Positions 10,193-19,226 are shown, counted from the first letter of the stretch. The stretch is 64,000 bases of DNA from Phreatobacter stygius (GCF_005144885.1 NZ_CP039690.1:3609001-3673000), one strand, 5' to 3'. Program-made: numbers and translations. The notes: generated from the sequence alone by a model not told the origin.

Positions 10193-10195
10193 GCC

Positions 10196-13100
10196 TCAGC
10201 GCTCCCGCTTGCCCCCGCCGGGACGGCCGCCGAAAGGCTTGCCGCCGCCCGGCTTGCCACCGCCACCCGGCCGGTCGCCGAACGGCCGGCCTTCGCGCTT
10301 GCCGCCGAAGCTTTTGCCTCCGCCGAAGCTTTTGCCCCCGCCGAAGCTTTTGCCACGGTCCGGACGATCCCCCGACGGGCGATCACCGAACGGACGGTCA
10401 CCGCGAGGTTTGAAGTCCCGCTGCGGCCGATCACCCGACGGGCGGTCGCCGAAGGACCGTTCACCGCGCGGCTTGAAATCGCGATCCGGACGGTCGCCCC
10501 TGGGTTTGAAGTCCCGGCCGCCGCCGTCGCGATCGCCACCGAACGGGCGGTCGCCTCTCGGCTTGAAGCCGCGGTCCGGGCGATCGCCCGAAGGGCGGTC
10601 ACCGAACGGCCGGTCGCCACGCGGCTTGAAGCCGCGATCCGGGCGATCGCCCGAGGGACGATCACCGAACGGCCGGTCGCCGCGCGGCTTGAAGCCGCGG
10701 TCCGGACGATCGCCTGACGGACGGTCACCGAACGGCCGGTCGCCGCGCGGCTTGAAGCCGCGGTCCGGACGATCGCCTGACGGACGGTCACCGAACGGCC
10801 GGTCGCCGCGCGGTTTGAAACCGCGGTCCGGGCGATCGCCTGACGGGCGGTCACCGAAGGGACGGTCGCCGCGCGGTTTGAAGCCGCGGTCCGGACGATC
10901 GCCCGACGGGCGATCACCGAAGGGGCGGTCGCCGCGCGGTTTGAAACCGCGGTCCGGGCGATCCCCCGACGGGCGATCGCCATAGGGCCGGTCGCCAAAG
11001 GACCTTTCGCCCCTTGGTTTGAAGCCACGGTCCGGACGATCCCCCGACGGGCGATCGCCATAAGGCCGGTCGCCGCGGGGTTTGAAATCCCGTTGCGGGC
11101 GATCGCCACGATCCTCGAAACGCCGCGGCCGGTCGCCGAAGCTGCGCTCCTCGCGGGCCGGTGCTTCTTCGCGTGCCACGGTTTCGTCGCCGGCGATACG
11201 CTCGACCTTGACGCGACGGCCCTTGGAATCGGTCAGGGGCGTGTCGCGTTTGAAATCGCGCTCGCCATCGGCGCGGGCCTCGCTGGCGCGCTCGCCCTTG
11301 AAACCGGGGCGCGCCTTGTTGAGCGGACCGGCATCGGTTGCCTCGGCGTCACGCCAGATGCGCGGCCGCGAGCCGAAACGATGCTCGGGGCTCTTGCCTT
11401 TCGGACGGCCGTCTTCGGCGGCCGGATCGAAGCCGCCATCCCGGTCACGACCGAAACGGCTGCCGCGATCGTCGTCACGCGAAAAGCGCTTCGGACGATC
11501 GTCGCGGTCGCCGAAGCGGCCAGGACGTTCGTTGCGCTCGCTGCGATCGCCGAAACGGGCCGGGCGTTCGTCCCGGCTGCCGAAGCGCTGGGGACGGTCG
11601 TCGCGGCCGGCCGGACGGCCAGGACGCTCGCCACGCTCGTCGCGGCGCGGGCGATCACCGCGGCCGCCGCGCTCTTCGCGCTCGCCGATCCGCTCGAACA
11701 CCGGCCGGTCGAATTCGACGCCGGCCAATTCGGACAGATCTTCGCCGAGCTGGTCGCGCAGCACGCGCGTCTTGATCTCCTCGACCTCGCCCTCGGGCAG
11801 TTCGCCGAGCTGGAACGGGCCGAAGGAGACGCGGATCAGCCGGTTCACGTCGAGGCCGATCGCGCCCAGCACGTTCTTGACCTCGCGGTTCTTGCCTTCG
11901 CGCAGCGACAGGGTCAGCCAGCTGTTGGTCCCCTGGATGCGGTCGAGCTCGGCTTCGATCGGGCCATATTCGATGCCGTCCACCTCGATGCCGCCGCGCA
12001 GGCGGTCGAGCGTCGGCTGGTCGATCGTGCCATGGGCACGGACCCGGTAGCGGCGCAGCCAGCCGGTGGCCGGCAGTGCCAGCACGCGGGCAAGCCCACC
12101 GTCATTGGTCAGCAGCAGCAGGCCTTCGGTATTGATGTCGAGCCGGCCGACGGTGATCACCCGCGGCAGGTCTTCCGGCATGGCATCAAAAATCGTCGGG
12201 CGTCCCTCAGGATCGCTCGTCGTGGTCACCAGGCCGGCCGGCTTGTGGAACAGCCAGAGCCGGGTGCGCTCGCGCTCCGGCAGCCGCTCACCGTCGACCA
12301 GGACGACGTCGCTCTCGGTCACGTTGAGGGCGGGTGAGGTCAGGACCGTGCCATTGACGCTGACCCGGCCGGCCTCGATCCATTCCTCGGCCTCGCGGCG
12401 TGAGCAAAGCCCGGCCCGGGCCAGCACGCGGGCAATCCGCTCGTCGCCACGATTGACCGGCTCGACCGCGCGGTCGCGATCACGCGGCACGTTGTTGCGG
12501 TCGCGATTGGCGCGTGCGTCGTTCCAGTCGCCTTTCGGCTTGTCGAAGCGCGGCCGTTCGCCACGCTCCTCGAAGCGGCGCGGCTGCTCGTCGCGCTCGC
12601 CTGAGCGACGCGGACGGTCATCCCGGTCGCCGGAGCGGGCAGGCCGCTCGCCGCGTTCCTCGAAGCGGCGCGGCTTCTCGCCGCGTTCGCCATCGCGCTC
12701 ACGCGGCGCACGCCGGGGCTGGTCGATGCCGGCTTCCGCGGCCAGAGCCTTGACCACCGGATCCTCGTCGATGTCTTCGAGAAAGGCCGGCATCTCGTCC
12801 GACGCCTCGACGGCCTTCCGGCCGCGTTTCGGCGCGGCCTCGGCGGTGGTGTCGGCCTTGCCGGCCTTTTTCGCACGCTGGGGAGCCTCTGCGGCTTCGG
12901 CGACGACCTCGGCCTGACGCGGCGTGCGCTCCGGCTTGGTCTCGACCACTTCGGCGACGGCCTCGGCGCTCTTCTTGGCGCGCTTCGGTTTGGCCTCGGC
13001 CACCGCGACGGTGGGGGTGGCCGCCTTCTTGGCGGCCTTTTTGGCCGGTTTCGGCGCGGCTTCGGCCGCGGCGACGGGCGCTGCTGCCTTCTTGGCGGGT

Positions 13101-13426
13101 TTCGGCTTGGCTTCGGGTGCCGCGATGGCGGCTGTGGCCGCCTTCTTGGCGGGTTTCGGCTTGGCCTCGGCCACCGCGACGGCGGGCTCGGCCGCCGTCT
13201 TGGTGCGCTTGGCCTTGGCCTCGACCGCGACCACGGCGGTTGCCGCCGGCTTGCCCGCGGTCCGTTTCGGCTTGGTTTCGGTGGCGGGCGCAGTCACGAC
13301 CAGCGTCTCGGTGGCGGTCGTCGCGGCCTTGGCTCCAGCCTTCTTGTCGGCCTTCGGAGCGGTTTCGGAATCGGTTTTTCGCGTCCGGCTCGGAGCCGGA
13401 CGATCATCATCGCGCTTGCGGGGCAT
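10196..13426 (-). CDS. rluB: 23S rRNA pseudouridine synthase RluB-like, with very long low-complexity tails
   Basis: A 1076-aa RsuA/RluB-family pseudouridine synthase; the family is usually about 250-350 aa. The enzyme core is residues 329-570: an S4 RNA-binding domain (IARVLARAGLCSRREAEEWI) and the catalytic domain with GRLDINTEGLLLLT, where Asp430 is the catalytic residue. The N-terminal 200 residues are Ala/Lys/Pro-rich with KPAKKAA repeats like histone H1 tails; residues 240-330 are Arg/Glu-rich. After residue 580 the chain is Gly/Asp/Arg/Pro-rich, with a 21-aa tandem repeat built on FKPRGDRPFGDRPSGDRPDR, ending in Gly/Lys-rich GGGKPFGGRP. The tails are probably disordered RNA-binding regions. 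I chose MPRKRDDDRP because upstream sequence overlaps the divergent tadA. Confidence 0.93.
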   Translation of the reverse strand: MPRKRDDDRPAPSRTRKTDSETAPKADKKAGAKAATTATETLVVTAPATETKPKRTAGKPAATAVVAVEAKAKRTKTAAEPAVAVAEAKPKPAKKAATAAIAAPEAKPKPAKKAAAPVAAAEAAPKPAKKAAKKAATPTVAVAEAKPKRAKKSAEAVAEVVETKPERTPRQAEVVAEAAEAPQRAKKAGKADTTAEAAPKRGRKAVEASDEMPAFLEDIDEDPVVKALAAEAGIDQPRRAPRERDGERGEKPRRFEERGERPARSGDRDDRPRRSGERDEQPRRFEERGERPRFDKPKGDWNDARANRDRNNVPRDRDRAVEPVNRGDERIARVLARAGLCSRREAEEWIEAGRVSVNGTVLTSPALNVTESDVVLVDGERLPERERTRLWLFHKPAGLVTTTSDPEGRPTIFDAMPEDLPRVITVGRLDINTEGLLLLTNDGGLARVLALPATGWLRRYRVRAHGTIDQPTLDRLRGGIEVDGIEYGPIEAELDRIQGTNSWLTLSLREGKNREVKNVLGAIGLDVNRLIRVSFGPFQLGELPEGEVEEIKTRVLRDQLGEDLSELAGVEFDRPVFERIGEREERGGRGDRPRRDERGERPGRPAGRDDRPQRFGSRDERPARFGDRSERNERPGRFGDRDDRPKRFSRDDDRGSRFGRDRDGGFDPAAEDGRPKGKSPEHRFGSRPRIWRDAEATDAGPLNKARPGFKGERASEARADGERDFKRDTPLTDSKGRRVKVERIAGDETVAREEAPAREERSFGDRPRRFEDRGDRPQRDFKPRGDRPYGDRPSGDRPDRGFKPRGERSFGDRPYGDRPSGDRPDRGFKPRGDRPFGDRPSGDRPDRGFKPRGDRPFGDRPSGDRPDRGFKPRGDRPFGDRPSGDRPDRGFKPRGDRPFGDRPSGDRPDRGFKPRGDRPFGDRPSGDRPDRGFKPRGDRPFGDRPSGDRPDRGFKPRGDRPFGGDRDGGGRDFKPRGDRPDRDFKPRGERSFGDRPSGDRPQRDFKPRGDRPFGDRPSGDRPDRGKSFGGGKSFGGGKSFGGKREGRPFGDRPGGGGKPGGGKPFGGRPGGGKRER
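10370..11090 (-). repeat. 63-bp in-frame tandem repeat array inside rluB
   Basis: The 3' part of rluB contains six nearly identical 63-bp units (about 10571-10948), flanked on both sides by degenerate or partial units. Each unit encodes 21 residues. Units differ mainly by silent third-position changes (for example gcttgaagccg versus gtttgaaaccg), so the protein repeat is better conserved than the DNA. Copy number is likely variable between strains and may be collapsed in short-read assemblies. Confidence 0.9.
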
Positions 13427-13557
13427 AGGTGTCTCGTGAGATCGGGTTGTCGCGGCGCCATCCGGCGTGCGCGGCCGGGGTCCCCGGCAGGAATGGGCGC
13501 CTTTAGCACGAACGATCGGAAATGGCGAGAGATAGGACGTCCAGCGCCCCGGCCCCG

Positions 13558-13985
13558 ATGGATATGGCGCTTGAACAAGCCCATCTCGCCGCCGCGCGCG
13601 GCGAGGTTCCGGTCGGTGCGGTGGTGGTCCGCGACGGCGTGGTGCTGGCCTCGGCCGGCAACCGGACGCTTGCCGACAAGGACCCGACCGCGCATGCGGA
13701 AATTGTCGCGATCCGCGCCGCCTGCGCGGCGCTCGGCTCCGAGCGGCTGCCCGGCTGCGATCTCTACGTGACGCTCGAACCCTGCCCGATGTGCGCTGCC
13801 GCCATTTCATTCGCCCGCATCCGCCGGCTCTATTATGGCGCGTCCGACCCGAAGGGGGGGCTGTCGACAACGGCGTGCGGCTCTATGCCGATCCGACCTG
13901 CCATCACCGGCCCGATGTCTATGGCGGCATCGGCGAGGCGGCCGCCGCCGCGCTGCTCAAGGATTTCTTCCGTGAGCGGCGCTGA
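13558..13985 (+). pseudogene. tadA: tRNA-specific adenosine deaminase TadA, frameshifted in a G run
   Basis: TadA deaminates A34 to inosine in tRNA-Arg(ACG) and is usually essential. The first frame gives [20 protein letters not shown], the zinc/proton-shuttle motif HAE (His46, Glu48) and PCPMC (Cys76, Cys79), then SDPKGG. At 13854-13860 there is a run of seven G; the family sequence continues in the +1-shifted frame as [20 protein letters not shown] to FFRERR, stopping at 13985. One extra G would restore a 151-residue protein of normal length. Read literally, the first frame runs on to 14055 with an unrelated Arg/Pro-rich tail into the convergent permease gene. Sequencing error, a recent mutation or slippage are all possible; error is the likeliest given essentiality. 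A GTG/ATG start at 13522 is an alternative. Confidence 0.85.
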
Positions 13986-14002
13986 TCCCGGACCTTTGGC
14001 GC

Positions 14003-15703
14003 TCAGGAGGCGATGCGCTCGCCGGCCTTGCGTTCCTGGGCGATCATTCGGGTGATCAGGATCACCGGGATCAGCCCGATGGCGACAATGACCAGCGAGC
14101 CGGTCGAGGCCTGGGCCAGGCGCTCGTCGGAGGCGAGATTGTAGACCCTGACTGCCAGCGTATCGAAATCGAAGGGGCGGACGATCAGCGTCGCCGGAAG
14201 TTCCTTCAGCACATCGACGAAGACCACCAGTGCCGCGGTCAGCAGGGAGCGGCGCAGCAGCGGCGCGTGAACCCGTCGCGCCACGCCGTAAGGTGTCGCG
14301 CCGAGCGTCCGGGCGGCGGCATCGAAGGTCGCCGGGATCTTGTGCAGGCCGGATTCCACCGGCCCGACGGCCACCGCCAGGAAGCGCACCAGATAGGCAT
14401 AAAGCAGCGCCACCGCCGTGCCCGACAGAACCAGACCGGTGCCCCAGCCGAAGGTCGCCCTGGTCCATCCATCCAGCGCATTGTCGAAGGCGCCGAGCGG
14501 CACGAGAATGCCAACCGCGATGACCGTGCCGGGCACGGCATAGCCGATGCTGGCGATCCGGATCGCGCCCGCCGTCACCGTGCCCGGCGCCAGCCTTGCC
14601 GCATAGGCGACGAATGCGCCGGTCGCGACGACCAGGATGGCGGCAAGCCCGGCCAGCAGAAACGAGTTCTGGGCATAATGCAGGAAGCGTGGCCCGAGCA
14701 GCGGGTCGCCGCCGTCGAGATGCAGCCTGGCCAGTGCCGCGACCGGCACTGCGAAGCCGAACAGCACGGGCAGGGCGCAGGCGATGATCGCGCCCGCCGC
14801 CGCCGCCGGCTTCAGCCGCAAGGGCACCAGCCGGCGGTGCCGGCGGGCGCCGGCGCCGAAACGCCGGCCGCGCCTGGCGGCGATCTCGATGACCACCAGC
14901 ACCAGCACGAAGGCGAGCAGAGCGGTGGCGAGCTGGGCCGCGGCGATCCGATCGCCCATGCCGAACCAGGTACGGTAGATGGCGGTGGTGAAGGTGGTGA
15001 CGCCGAAATATTCGACTGTGCCGAAATCGGCCAGCGCCTCCATCAGCGCCAGCGCGACGCCGGCGGCGATCGCAGGCCGGGCCATCGGCAGGCCGACCCG
15101 GAAGAACGCGCCCCAGGGGCCGGCGCCAAGCGTGCGCGCCGCCTCCAGCACGCAGACCGACTGGTCGAGAAAGGCGGCGCGCGCCAGCAGGTAGACATAG
15201 GGATAAAGCACCAGGGTGAGCATGGTGCTGACGCCCCAGAGCGACTGGATGTCGGGGAACCAGTAGTCGCCGTGCGACCAGCCGGTGAGGCCGCGCAAGG
15301 CGGCCTGCACCGGGCCGGCAAAGGCCAGCGCGTCGGTATAGGCGTAACCGATGATATAGGCGGGAATGGCCAGCGGCAGCAGCAGCAGCCATTCCAGCAA
15401 GCGCGAGCCGGGAAACCGGCAAAGCGTCACCAGCCAGGCGGTGCCGACCCCGATCACCGCCGTGCCGACGCCGACAAAGGCCATGAGCCCGACGCTGTTG
15501 ACCAGGATTTCCGGCAGCACCGTCTCGATGAGATGGCCGATGGCGCCGCCCGAGGGCTGCAGCGCGGTCAACACCACGGACAGGATCGGCAGTGAAATCA
15601 GTGCCGCAAGCCCGATCGCCAGGGCGATCAAGACTCCGCGCCCGGCCAGCAGGGCCGGACGCCAGGCCGCGCGGGGCGCTGGCTCGAAGACGACGTCGGT
15701 CAC
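14003..15703 (-). CDS. Iron(III)-type ABC transporter permease (double-domain, FbpB/FutB/SfuB family)
   Basis: A 566-aa inner-membrane permease made of two fused BPD_transp_1 units of about six helices each, as in ferric-iron and thiamine importers. EAA-type loops that contact the ATPase are visible near [21 protein letters not shown] (about residues 190-210) and [20 protein letters not shown] (about 460-480). It starts 4 nt after the binding-protein gene and so is cotranscribed. The pair would import ferric iron or a similar cation, judged from the binding protein family. No ATP-binding subunit follows: the next gene is the convergent tadA. Substrate specificity is inferred, not proven. Confidence 0.88.
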   Translation of the reverse strand: MTDVVFEPAPRAAWRPALLAGRGVLIALAIGLAALISLPILSVVLTALQPSGGAIGHLIETVLPEILVNSVGLMAFVGVGTAVIGVGTAWLVTLCRFPGSRLLEWLLLLPLAIPAYIIGYAYTDALAFAGPVQAALRGLTGWSHGDYWFPDIQSLWGVSTMLTLVLYPYVYLLARAAFLDQSVCVLEAARTLGAGPWGAFFRVGLPMARPAIAAGVALALMEALADFGTVEYFGVTTFTTAIYRTWFGMGDRIAAAQLATALLAFVLVLVVIEIAARRGRRFGAGARRHRRLVPLRLKPAAAAGAIIACALPVLFGFAVPVAALARLHLDGGDPLLGPRFLHYAQNSFLLAGLAAILVVATGAFVAYAARLAPGTVTAGAIRIASIGYAVPGTVIAVGILVPLGAFDNALDGWTRATFGWGTGLVLSGTAVALLYAYLVRFLAVAVGPVESGLHKIPATFDAAARTLGATPYGVARRVHAPLLRRSLLTAALVVFVDVLKELPATLIVRPFDFDTLAVRVYNLASDERLAQASTGSLVIVAIGLIPVILITRMIAQERKAGERIAS

Positions 15704-15707
15704 GCCG

Positions 15708-16742
15708 TCACTTCCAGCCGGCGCGATCCATGATCTTCAGGGCCTCGGCATTGTTCTTGGCGAACACGCCGGCATTCAGGCCGTCGGCCTTGAACTTGCC
15801 CCAGGCGGCAACTTCCGGCGGCCAGTCGACGCCGGTCACGGCCGGGTATTCCGAATTGCCGAAAGCGAAATAGCGCTGGGCCGCCGCCGTCGAGAGATAT
15901 TCGAGATAGGCGCGCGCCGCTTCGAGGTTCTTGGCGTGGCGGGCGATGCCGGCCGCCGAGATATTGACGTGGGTGCCGCGGTCGCCCTGGTTTGGAAACA
16001 CCACGCGGATCTTCTCGACGATGGCCTTGTCTTCGGGTTTGGTCGAACGCGCCAGTCCGCCGAAATAATAGGTATTGGCGACCGCGATATCGGCTTCGCC
16101 GGCGGCCACCGCCTTGATCTGGTCGGTATCGCCGCCGCGCGGCGGGCGGGCGAAATTGGCCACCACGCCCTTGGCCCAGGCCTCGGTCTTGTCGGCCCCG
16201 TGGGCCGCCAGGATCGAGCCGGTCAGCGACTGGTTATAGACATTGGTGGAGGAGCGGATGACCACCTTGCCCTTCCATTTCGGATCGGCCAGATCCTCAT
16301 AGGTCGCGATCGCACCATCCGCGACACGCTCCTTCGCAACCAGCAACACCCGGGCGCGGGTCGAGAAGCCGAACCAATGGCCGTCCGGATCGCGATAGCT
16401 GGCCGGGATCCGGCTTGCCAGCGCCTCGGACGCGAAGGGCTGCAGCAGGCCTGCCTCGCGGGCCCGCTCGATGCGGCCGGCATCGACGGTAACCAGCACG
16501 TCGGCCGGTGAATTGGCGCCTTCCGAGCGCATGCGCTCCATCAGCGGATCGGGCTGCGCCTCGACCCGGTTGACGGTGATGCCGGTGGCCTTGGTGAATT
16601 CCGCATAAAGCGCTTCGTCGGTGTCGTAGTGCCGCGACGAATAGAGGTTGAGCACGCGCGTCTGGGCGCGCAACAAGGCCGGGGCGGCGACAACGAGGGC
16701 GGCGCCGCCGAGGAGGGCGCGACGGGTGGGTGACAGGGTCAT
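15708..16742 (-). CDS. Iron(III)-type ABC transporter substrate-binding protein (FutA/AfuA-like)
   Basis: A 344-aa periplasmic binding protein starting with an Arg-Arg signal (SPTRRALLGGAALVVAAPAL), compatible with Tat or Sec export and cleavage after ALLRA. The mature chain opens with VLNLYSSRHYDTDEALYAEF, the characteristic start of the ferric-binding FutA/FbpA group, and has the paired tyrosines NTYYFG (about residue 241) that ligate iron in this family, plus the early Tyr in SSRHY. It is first in a two-gene operon with the permease. A 23-bp dyad about 135 nt upstream may be its operator. Confidence 0.9.
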   Translation of the reverse strand: MTLSPTRRALLGGAALVVAAPALLRAQTRVLNLYSSRHYDTDEALYAEFTKATGITVNRVEAQPDPLMERMRSEGANSPADVLVTVDAGRIERAREAGLLQPFASEALASRIPASYRDPDGHWFGFSTRARVLLVAKERVADGAIATYEDLADPKWKGKVVIRSSTNVYNQSLTGSILAAHGADKTEAWAKGVVANFARPPRGGDTDQIKAVAAGEADIAVANTYYFGGLARSTKPEDKAIVEKIRVVFPNQGDRGTHVNISAAGIARHAKNLEAARAYLEYLSTAAAQRYFAFGNSEYPAVTGVDWPPEVAAWGKFKADGLNAGVFAKNNAEALKIMDRAGWK

Positions 16743-16874
16743 GTTTCGATCTCCGCCATGCGCTGCTCAGCACGGCGCGGTTGTTGGGTAGTCCAGCGAT
16801 GGTGCCGGATGCCTGGGACGCGCATCCTAGCGCCCGCGGCCCTTCATGCAAGTATCTGAAAATACATTGGAATA

Positions 16875-16897
16875 TTTCGAAACTGGCAGTTTAGAAA
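16875..16897. promoter_or_regulatory. 23-bp dyad upstream of the iron ABC operon (possible operator)
   Basis: TTTCGAAACT-GGC-AGTTTAGAAA is an inverted repeat with one mismatch in ten pairs. It lies in the 340-bp divergent gap between the iron-binding-protein gene (start 16742) and blh (start 17083), about 135 nt upstream of the former. The TTTAGAA half resembles half-sites of the alphaproteobacterial iron regulator Irr, but the full arrangement does not match that consensus, so the regulator is open. Confidence 0.4.
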
Positions 16898-17017
16898 TGA
16901 TCCAGGCGGAGGAAATTTCCCAAACCTCACGGTGACTTCCGGCATGTTGCGGTGGCGCGGCCGGCGGCTGCGATGGCCGCACCAGCCTCACGTCACGCTT
17001 GCCTTCGCATGATATAT

Positions 17018-17037
17018 ATTATATTTGACTATATAAT
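17018..17037 (+). promoter_or_regulatory. BigR-type operator overlapping the blh promoter
   Basis: A perfect 7-bp inverted repeat, ATTATAT-TTGACT-ATATAAT, sits in an AT-rich island in otherwise GC-rich DNA, 46 nt before the blh start. Its right arm contains a consensus -10 hexamer TATAAT (17032-17037). A repressor bound here would block RNA polymerase. The gene content downstream makes the BigR product encoded in the operon the expected ligand-responsive repressor. No good -35 is seen at normal spacing. Confidence 0.7.
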
Positions 17038-17082
17038 GAAGGTTGCCAAGCGTCGCGATATTCATCTCGAGAGCCATCAGTC

Positions 17083-17982
17083 ATGAATGAAGCCGCCGGC
17101 AGCGCCGCCCGCCGCCCCGAGGTCACCGGTTTTTATGATCGGCGGACTTCCAGCATTCAATATGTCGTCACCGATCCCGCGACCAAGATCTGCGCGATCA
17201 TCGACCCCGTGCTGGATTTCGACGAAAAGTCGGGCGCCACGGCGACGACCAGCGCCGACGCCATCCTGGCCCATGTCGCGGACCATGGTTTGTCGGTCGC
17301 CTGGATCCTGGACACCCATCCGCACGCCGATCATTTTTCCGCCGCCCAATATCTCAAGGCCAGGACCGGCGCGCCGACGGCGATCGGCGCCAGGGTGGTC
17401 GATGTTCAGGCCCTCTGGAAGGGACTTTACGGTCTGCCGGATCTGCCGGCCGACGGTTCGCAATGGGACCGGCTGTTCGCCGAGGGCGACCGGTTCGACA
17501 TTGGCGGGATCGAGGGCCGCGTGATGTTCTCGCCCGGCCATACGCTGGCCTCGGTGACCTATGTCATCGGCGACGCGGCCTTCATCCACGACACACTTTT
17601 CATGCCCGACAGCGGCACGGCGCGTGCCGATTTTCCCGGCGGCGATGCCCGCCAGCTCTGGCGCTCGATCCAGGCGATCCTGGCGCTGCCTGGCGATGTC
17701 AGGCTGTTCACCGGCCACGACTACCAGCCGGGCGGGCGCCCGCCCTTATGGCAGAGCACGGTGGCCGCGCAGAAGCGCGACAATGCCCATGTCGTGGACA
17801 AGACCGAGGCCGAGTTCGTCGCCTTGCGCCAGGCGCGCGATCGCACGCTGCCGATGCCCAAGCTGATCCTGCACGCCCTGCAGGTGAACATTCGCGGCGG
17901 CCGGCTGCCAGAGCCCGAGGCCAACGGCCGACGTTATCTCAAATTCCCGCTCGGCGCGCTCGACGGCGCGGCATGGGGGTGA
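17083..17982 (+). CDS. blh: Blh-type persulfide dioxygenase (metallo-beta-lactamase fold, ETHE1-like)
   Basis: A 299-aa metallo-beta-lactamase-fold enzyme. The metal motif is THPHADHFSA (HxHxDH, about residues 84-93), with later ligands in FSPGHTLAS and FTGHDYQPGG, matching the mononuclear-iron persulfide dioxygenases (ETHE1/Blh) that oxidise glutathione persulfide to sulfite. No signal peptide, so cytosolic. It is the first gene of a four-gene operon with the ArsR-type repressor bigR (4 nt gap) and two YeeE/YedE membrane proteins, the layout known from BigR operons of Agrobacterium and Xylella. It detoxifies hydrogen sulfide-derived persulfides. Expression is probably induced when persulfide inactivates the repressor. 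Confidence 0.9.
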   Translation: MNEAAGSAARRPEVTGFYDRRTSSIQYVVTDPATKICAIIDPVLDFDEKSGATATTSADAILAHVADHGLSVAWILDTHPHADHFSAAQYLKARTGAPTAIGARVVDVQALWKGLYGLPDLPADGSQWDRLFAEGDRFDIGGIEGRVMFSPGHTLASVTYVIGDAAFIHDTLFMPDSGTARADFPGGDARQLWRSIQAILALPGDVRLFTGHDYQPGGRPPLWQSTVAAQKRDNAHVVDKTEAEFVALRQARDRTLPMPKLILHALQVNIRGGRLPEPEANGRRYLKFPLGALDGAAWG

Positions 17983-17986
17983 TGTC

Positions 17987-18358
17987 ATGACAACGATCGG
18001 CGTTACTGCTGGCCAGCAGGTCAAATCCGCAAATATCGCCGCCGTCATGCAGCAGCGGGCAGGCGAGGCCGCGGGTCTCTTGCGCACGCTCGCCAACCGC
18101 AATCGGCTGATGCTGGTCTGCACCCTCGTCGAAGGCGAGTTCTCGGTCGGCGCGCTGGAGGACCGGCTCGGCATCCATCAGCCCACCCTGTCGCAGCAGC
18201 TCACCGTGCTGCGCGCCGCCGGCATTGTCGAAACCCGCCGCGTATCCAAACAGATCTTTTACCGGCTGACCGGAACCAAGGCCGCCGAGCTTGTCGGCGC
18301 GCTCTATGCCATCTTCTGCACGGACGCGGCCGAACCGGCCAAGGAGGACGCGCGATGA
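17987..18358 (+). CDS. bigR: BigR-type ArsR-family persulfide-sensing repressor
   Basis: A 123-aa winged-helix regulator. The core [28 protein letters not shown] and [16 protein letters not shown] matches BigR closely. The two redox cysteines of BigR/SqrR are both present: Cys45 in LVCTLVEG and Cys111 in AIFC; in the family they form a disulfide or tetrasulfide on exposure to persulfides, releasing DNA. It sits inside its own operon, between blh and the first YeeE/YedE gene, and its stop overlaps the next start (ATGA). The likely target is the AT-rich dyad at 17018-17037, giving autoregulation. Confidence 0.93.
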   Translation: MTTIGVTAGQQVKSANIAAVMQQRAGEAAGLLRTLANRNRLMLVCTLVEGEFSVGALEDRLGIHQPTLSQQLTVLRAAGIVETRRVSKQIFYRLTGTKAAELVGALYAIFCTDAAEPAKEDAR

Positions 18359-18783
18359 CCGGCTACTGGCCTTCTCTTGTCGGCGGCATGCTGATCGGAT
18401 TGTCGGTCGCCATGCTCATGCTGCTCAACGGCCGCATCGCCGGCATCAGCGGCATTGTGGCAAGCCTGTTTCGACCGCTGTTCAGGCCGCTCGACCAGCG
18501 GCTTGCCGCCAGCGCCGCCTTCATCATCGGCCTGTTGCTCGGTCCGCTGCTTTATCGGGCAGGTTTCGGTCAATGGCCGGCGGTTCATATCCAGGTATCC
18601 CTGCCATTGATCGCGGTGGCCGGCCTGCTGGTCGGCTTCGGAACCCGGCTCGGATCCGGCTGCACCAGCGGCCATGGCGTCGCCGGCCTCGCCCGGCTGT
18701 CGCCGCGATCGGTGGTGGCCGTCGTCACCTTTCTCGGCACCGCCGTGCTGACCGTCCTGATCATGCGAGGGCTTGGCACATGA
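18355..18783 (+). CDS. YeeE/YedE family membrane protein (PmpA-like sulfur transporter half)
   Basis: A 142-aa membrane protein with four predicted helices and the conserved [20 protein letters not shown] motif, whose Cys is part of the thiosulfate/sulfur conduction path in YeeE-type proteins. It overlaps bigR by 4 nt and the second YeeE/YedE gene by 4 nt (ATGA at both junctions), so the two membrane proteins are likely made in fixed ratio and pair in the membrane. In BigR operons such pairs are proposed to move sulfur compounds across the inner membrane; direction is not established here. Confidence 0.88.
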   Translation: MTGYWPSLVGGMLIGLSVAMLMLLNGRIAGISGIVASLFRPLFRPLDQRLAASAAFIIGLLLGPLLYRAGFGQWPAVHIQVSLPLIAVAGLLVGFGTRLGSGCTSGHGVAGLARLSPRSVVAVVTFLGTAVLTVLIMRGLGT

Positions 18784-19208
18784 TCTTGTTCCGGCTTCTC
18801 GCAGCCCTTGCCTCCGGCACGATCTTCGGCTTCGGCCTGTCGCTCTCGGGCATGCTCGACCCGGCGCGCGTCCGCGGCTTTCTCGACGTGACCGGGAATT
18901 GGGACCCGAGCCTGGCCTTCGTGCTGGGCGGCGCGGTGATGGTGGCAGGGCTTGGCACCTGGCTTCAACGGAAGCTCCAGCGGCCGGCCTTCGACCGGGC
19001 TTTCGACCTGCCGGCCGACACCGCCATCGACCGGCGCCTCGTCGTCGGGTCGGCCATTTTCGGCCTTGGCTGGGGCATGGCCGGGCTCTGCCCCGGTCCG
19101 GCGGTCGCTTCTCTCGTCCTTGGGCTTGCGCCGACGGCCCTGTTCGTCGCGGCCATGGCGATCGGCATGATCGTTCACGACCGGTTGCTGCCGAGTGGCC
19201 GGGTCTGA
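18780..19208 (+). CDS. YeeE/YedE family membrane protein (PmpB-like sulfur transporter half)
   Basis: A 142-aa membrane protein, the second half of the YeeE/YedE pair, with the family motifs [20 protein letters not shown] near the N-terminus and GLCPGPA (conserved Cys) near residue 108. It has four hydrophobic helices and ends the persulfide operon. The stop is 18 nt from the convergent cysQ gene. Together with the preceding gene it corresponds to one full-length, two-lobed YeeE protein of other bacteria split into two chains. Confidence 0.88.
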   Translation: MILFRLLAALASGTIFGFGLSLSGMLDPARVRGFLDVTGNWDPSLAFVLGGAVMVAGLGTWLQRKLQRPAFDRAFDLPADTAIDRRLVVGSAIFGLGWGMAGLCPGPAVASLVLGLAPTALFVAAMAIGMIVHDRLLPSGRV

Positions 19209-19226
19209 CGCCGTCGCGGCCTTGTC

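Noticed and set aside
10092-10985. Plus-strand frame of repeated PRSGRSPDGRSP units opposite rluB.
   Set aside because: It is the complement of the repeated rluB sequence and carries no start signal or motif; the minus-strand gene has the catalytic core.
13427-13870. Extension of rluB upstream to 13870 (open frame).
   Set aside because: It overlaps most of the divergent tadA; the sequence is antisense to it and has no family similarity. MPRKRDDDRP is a better start.
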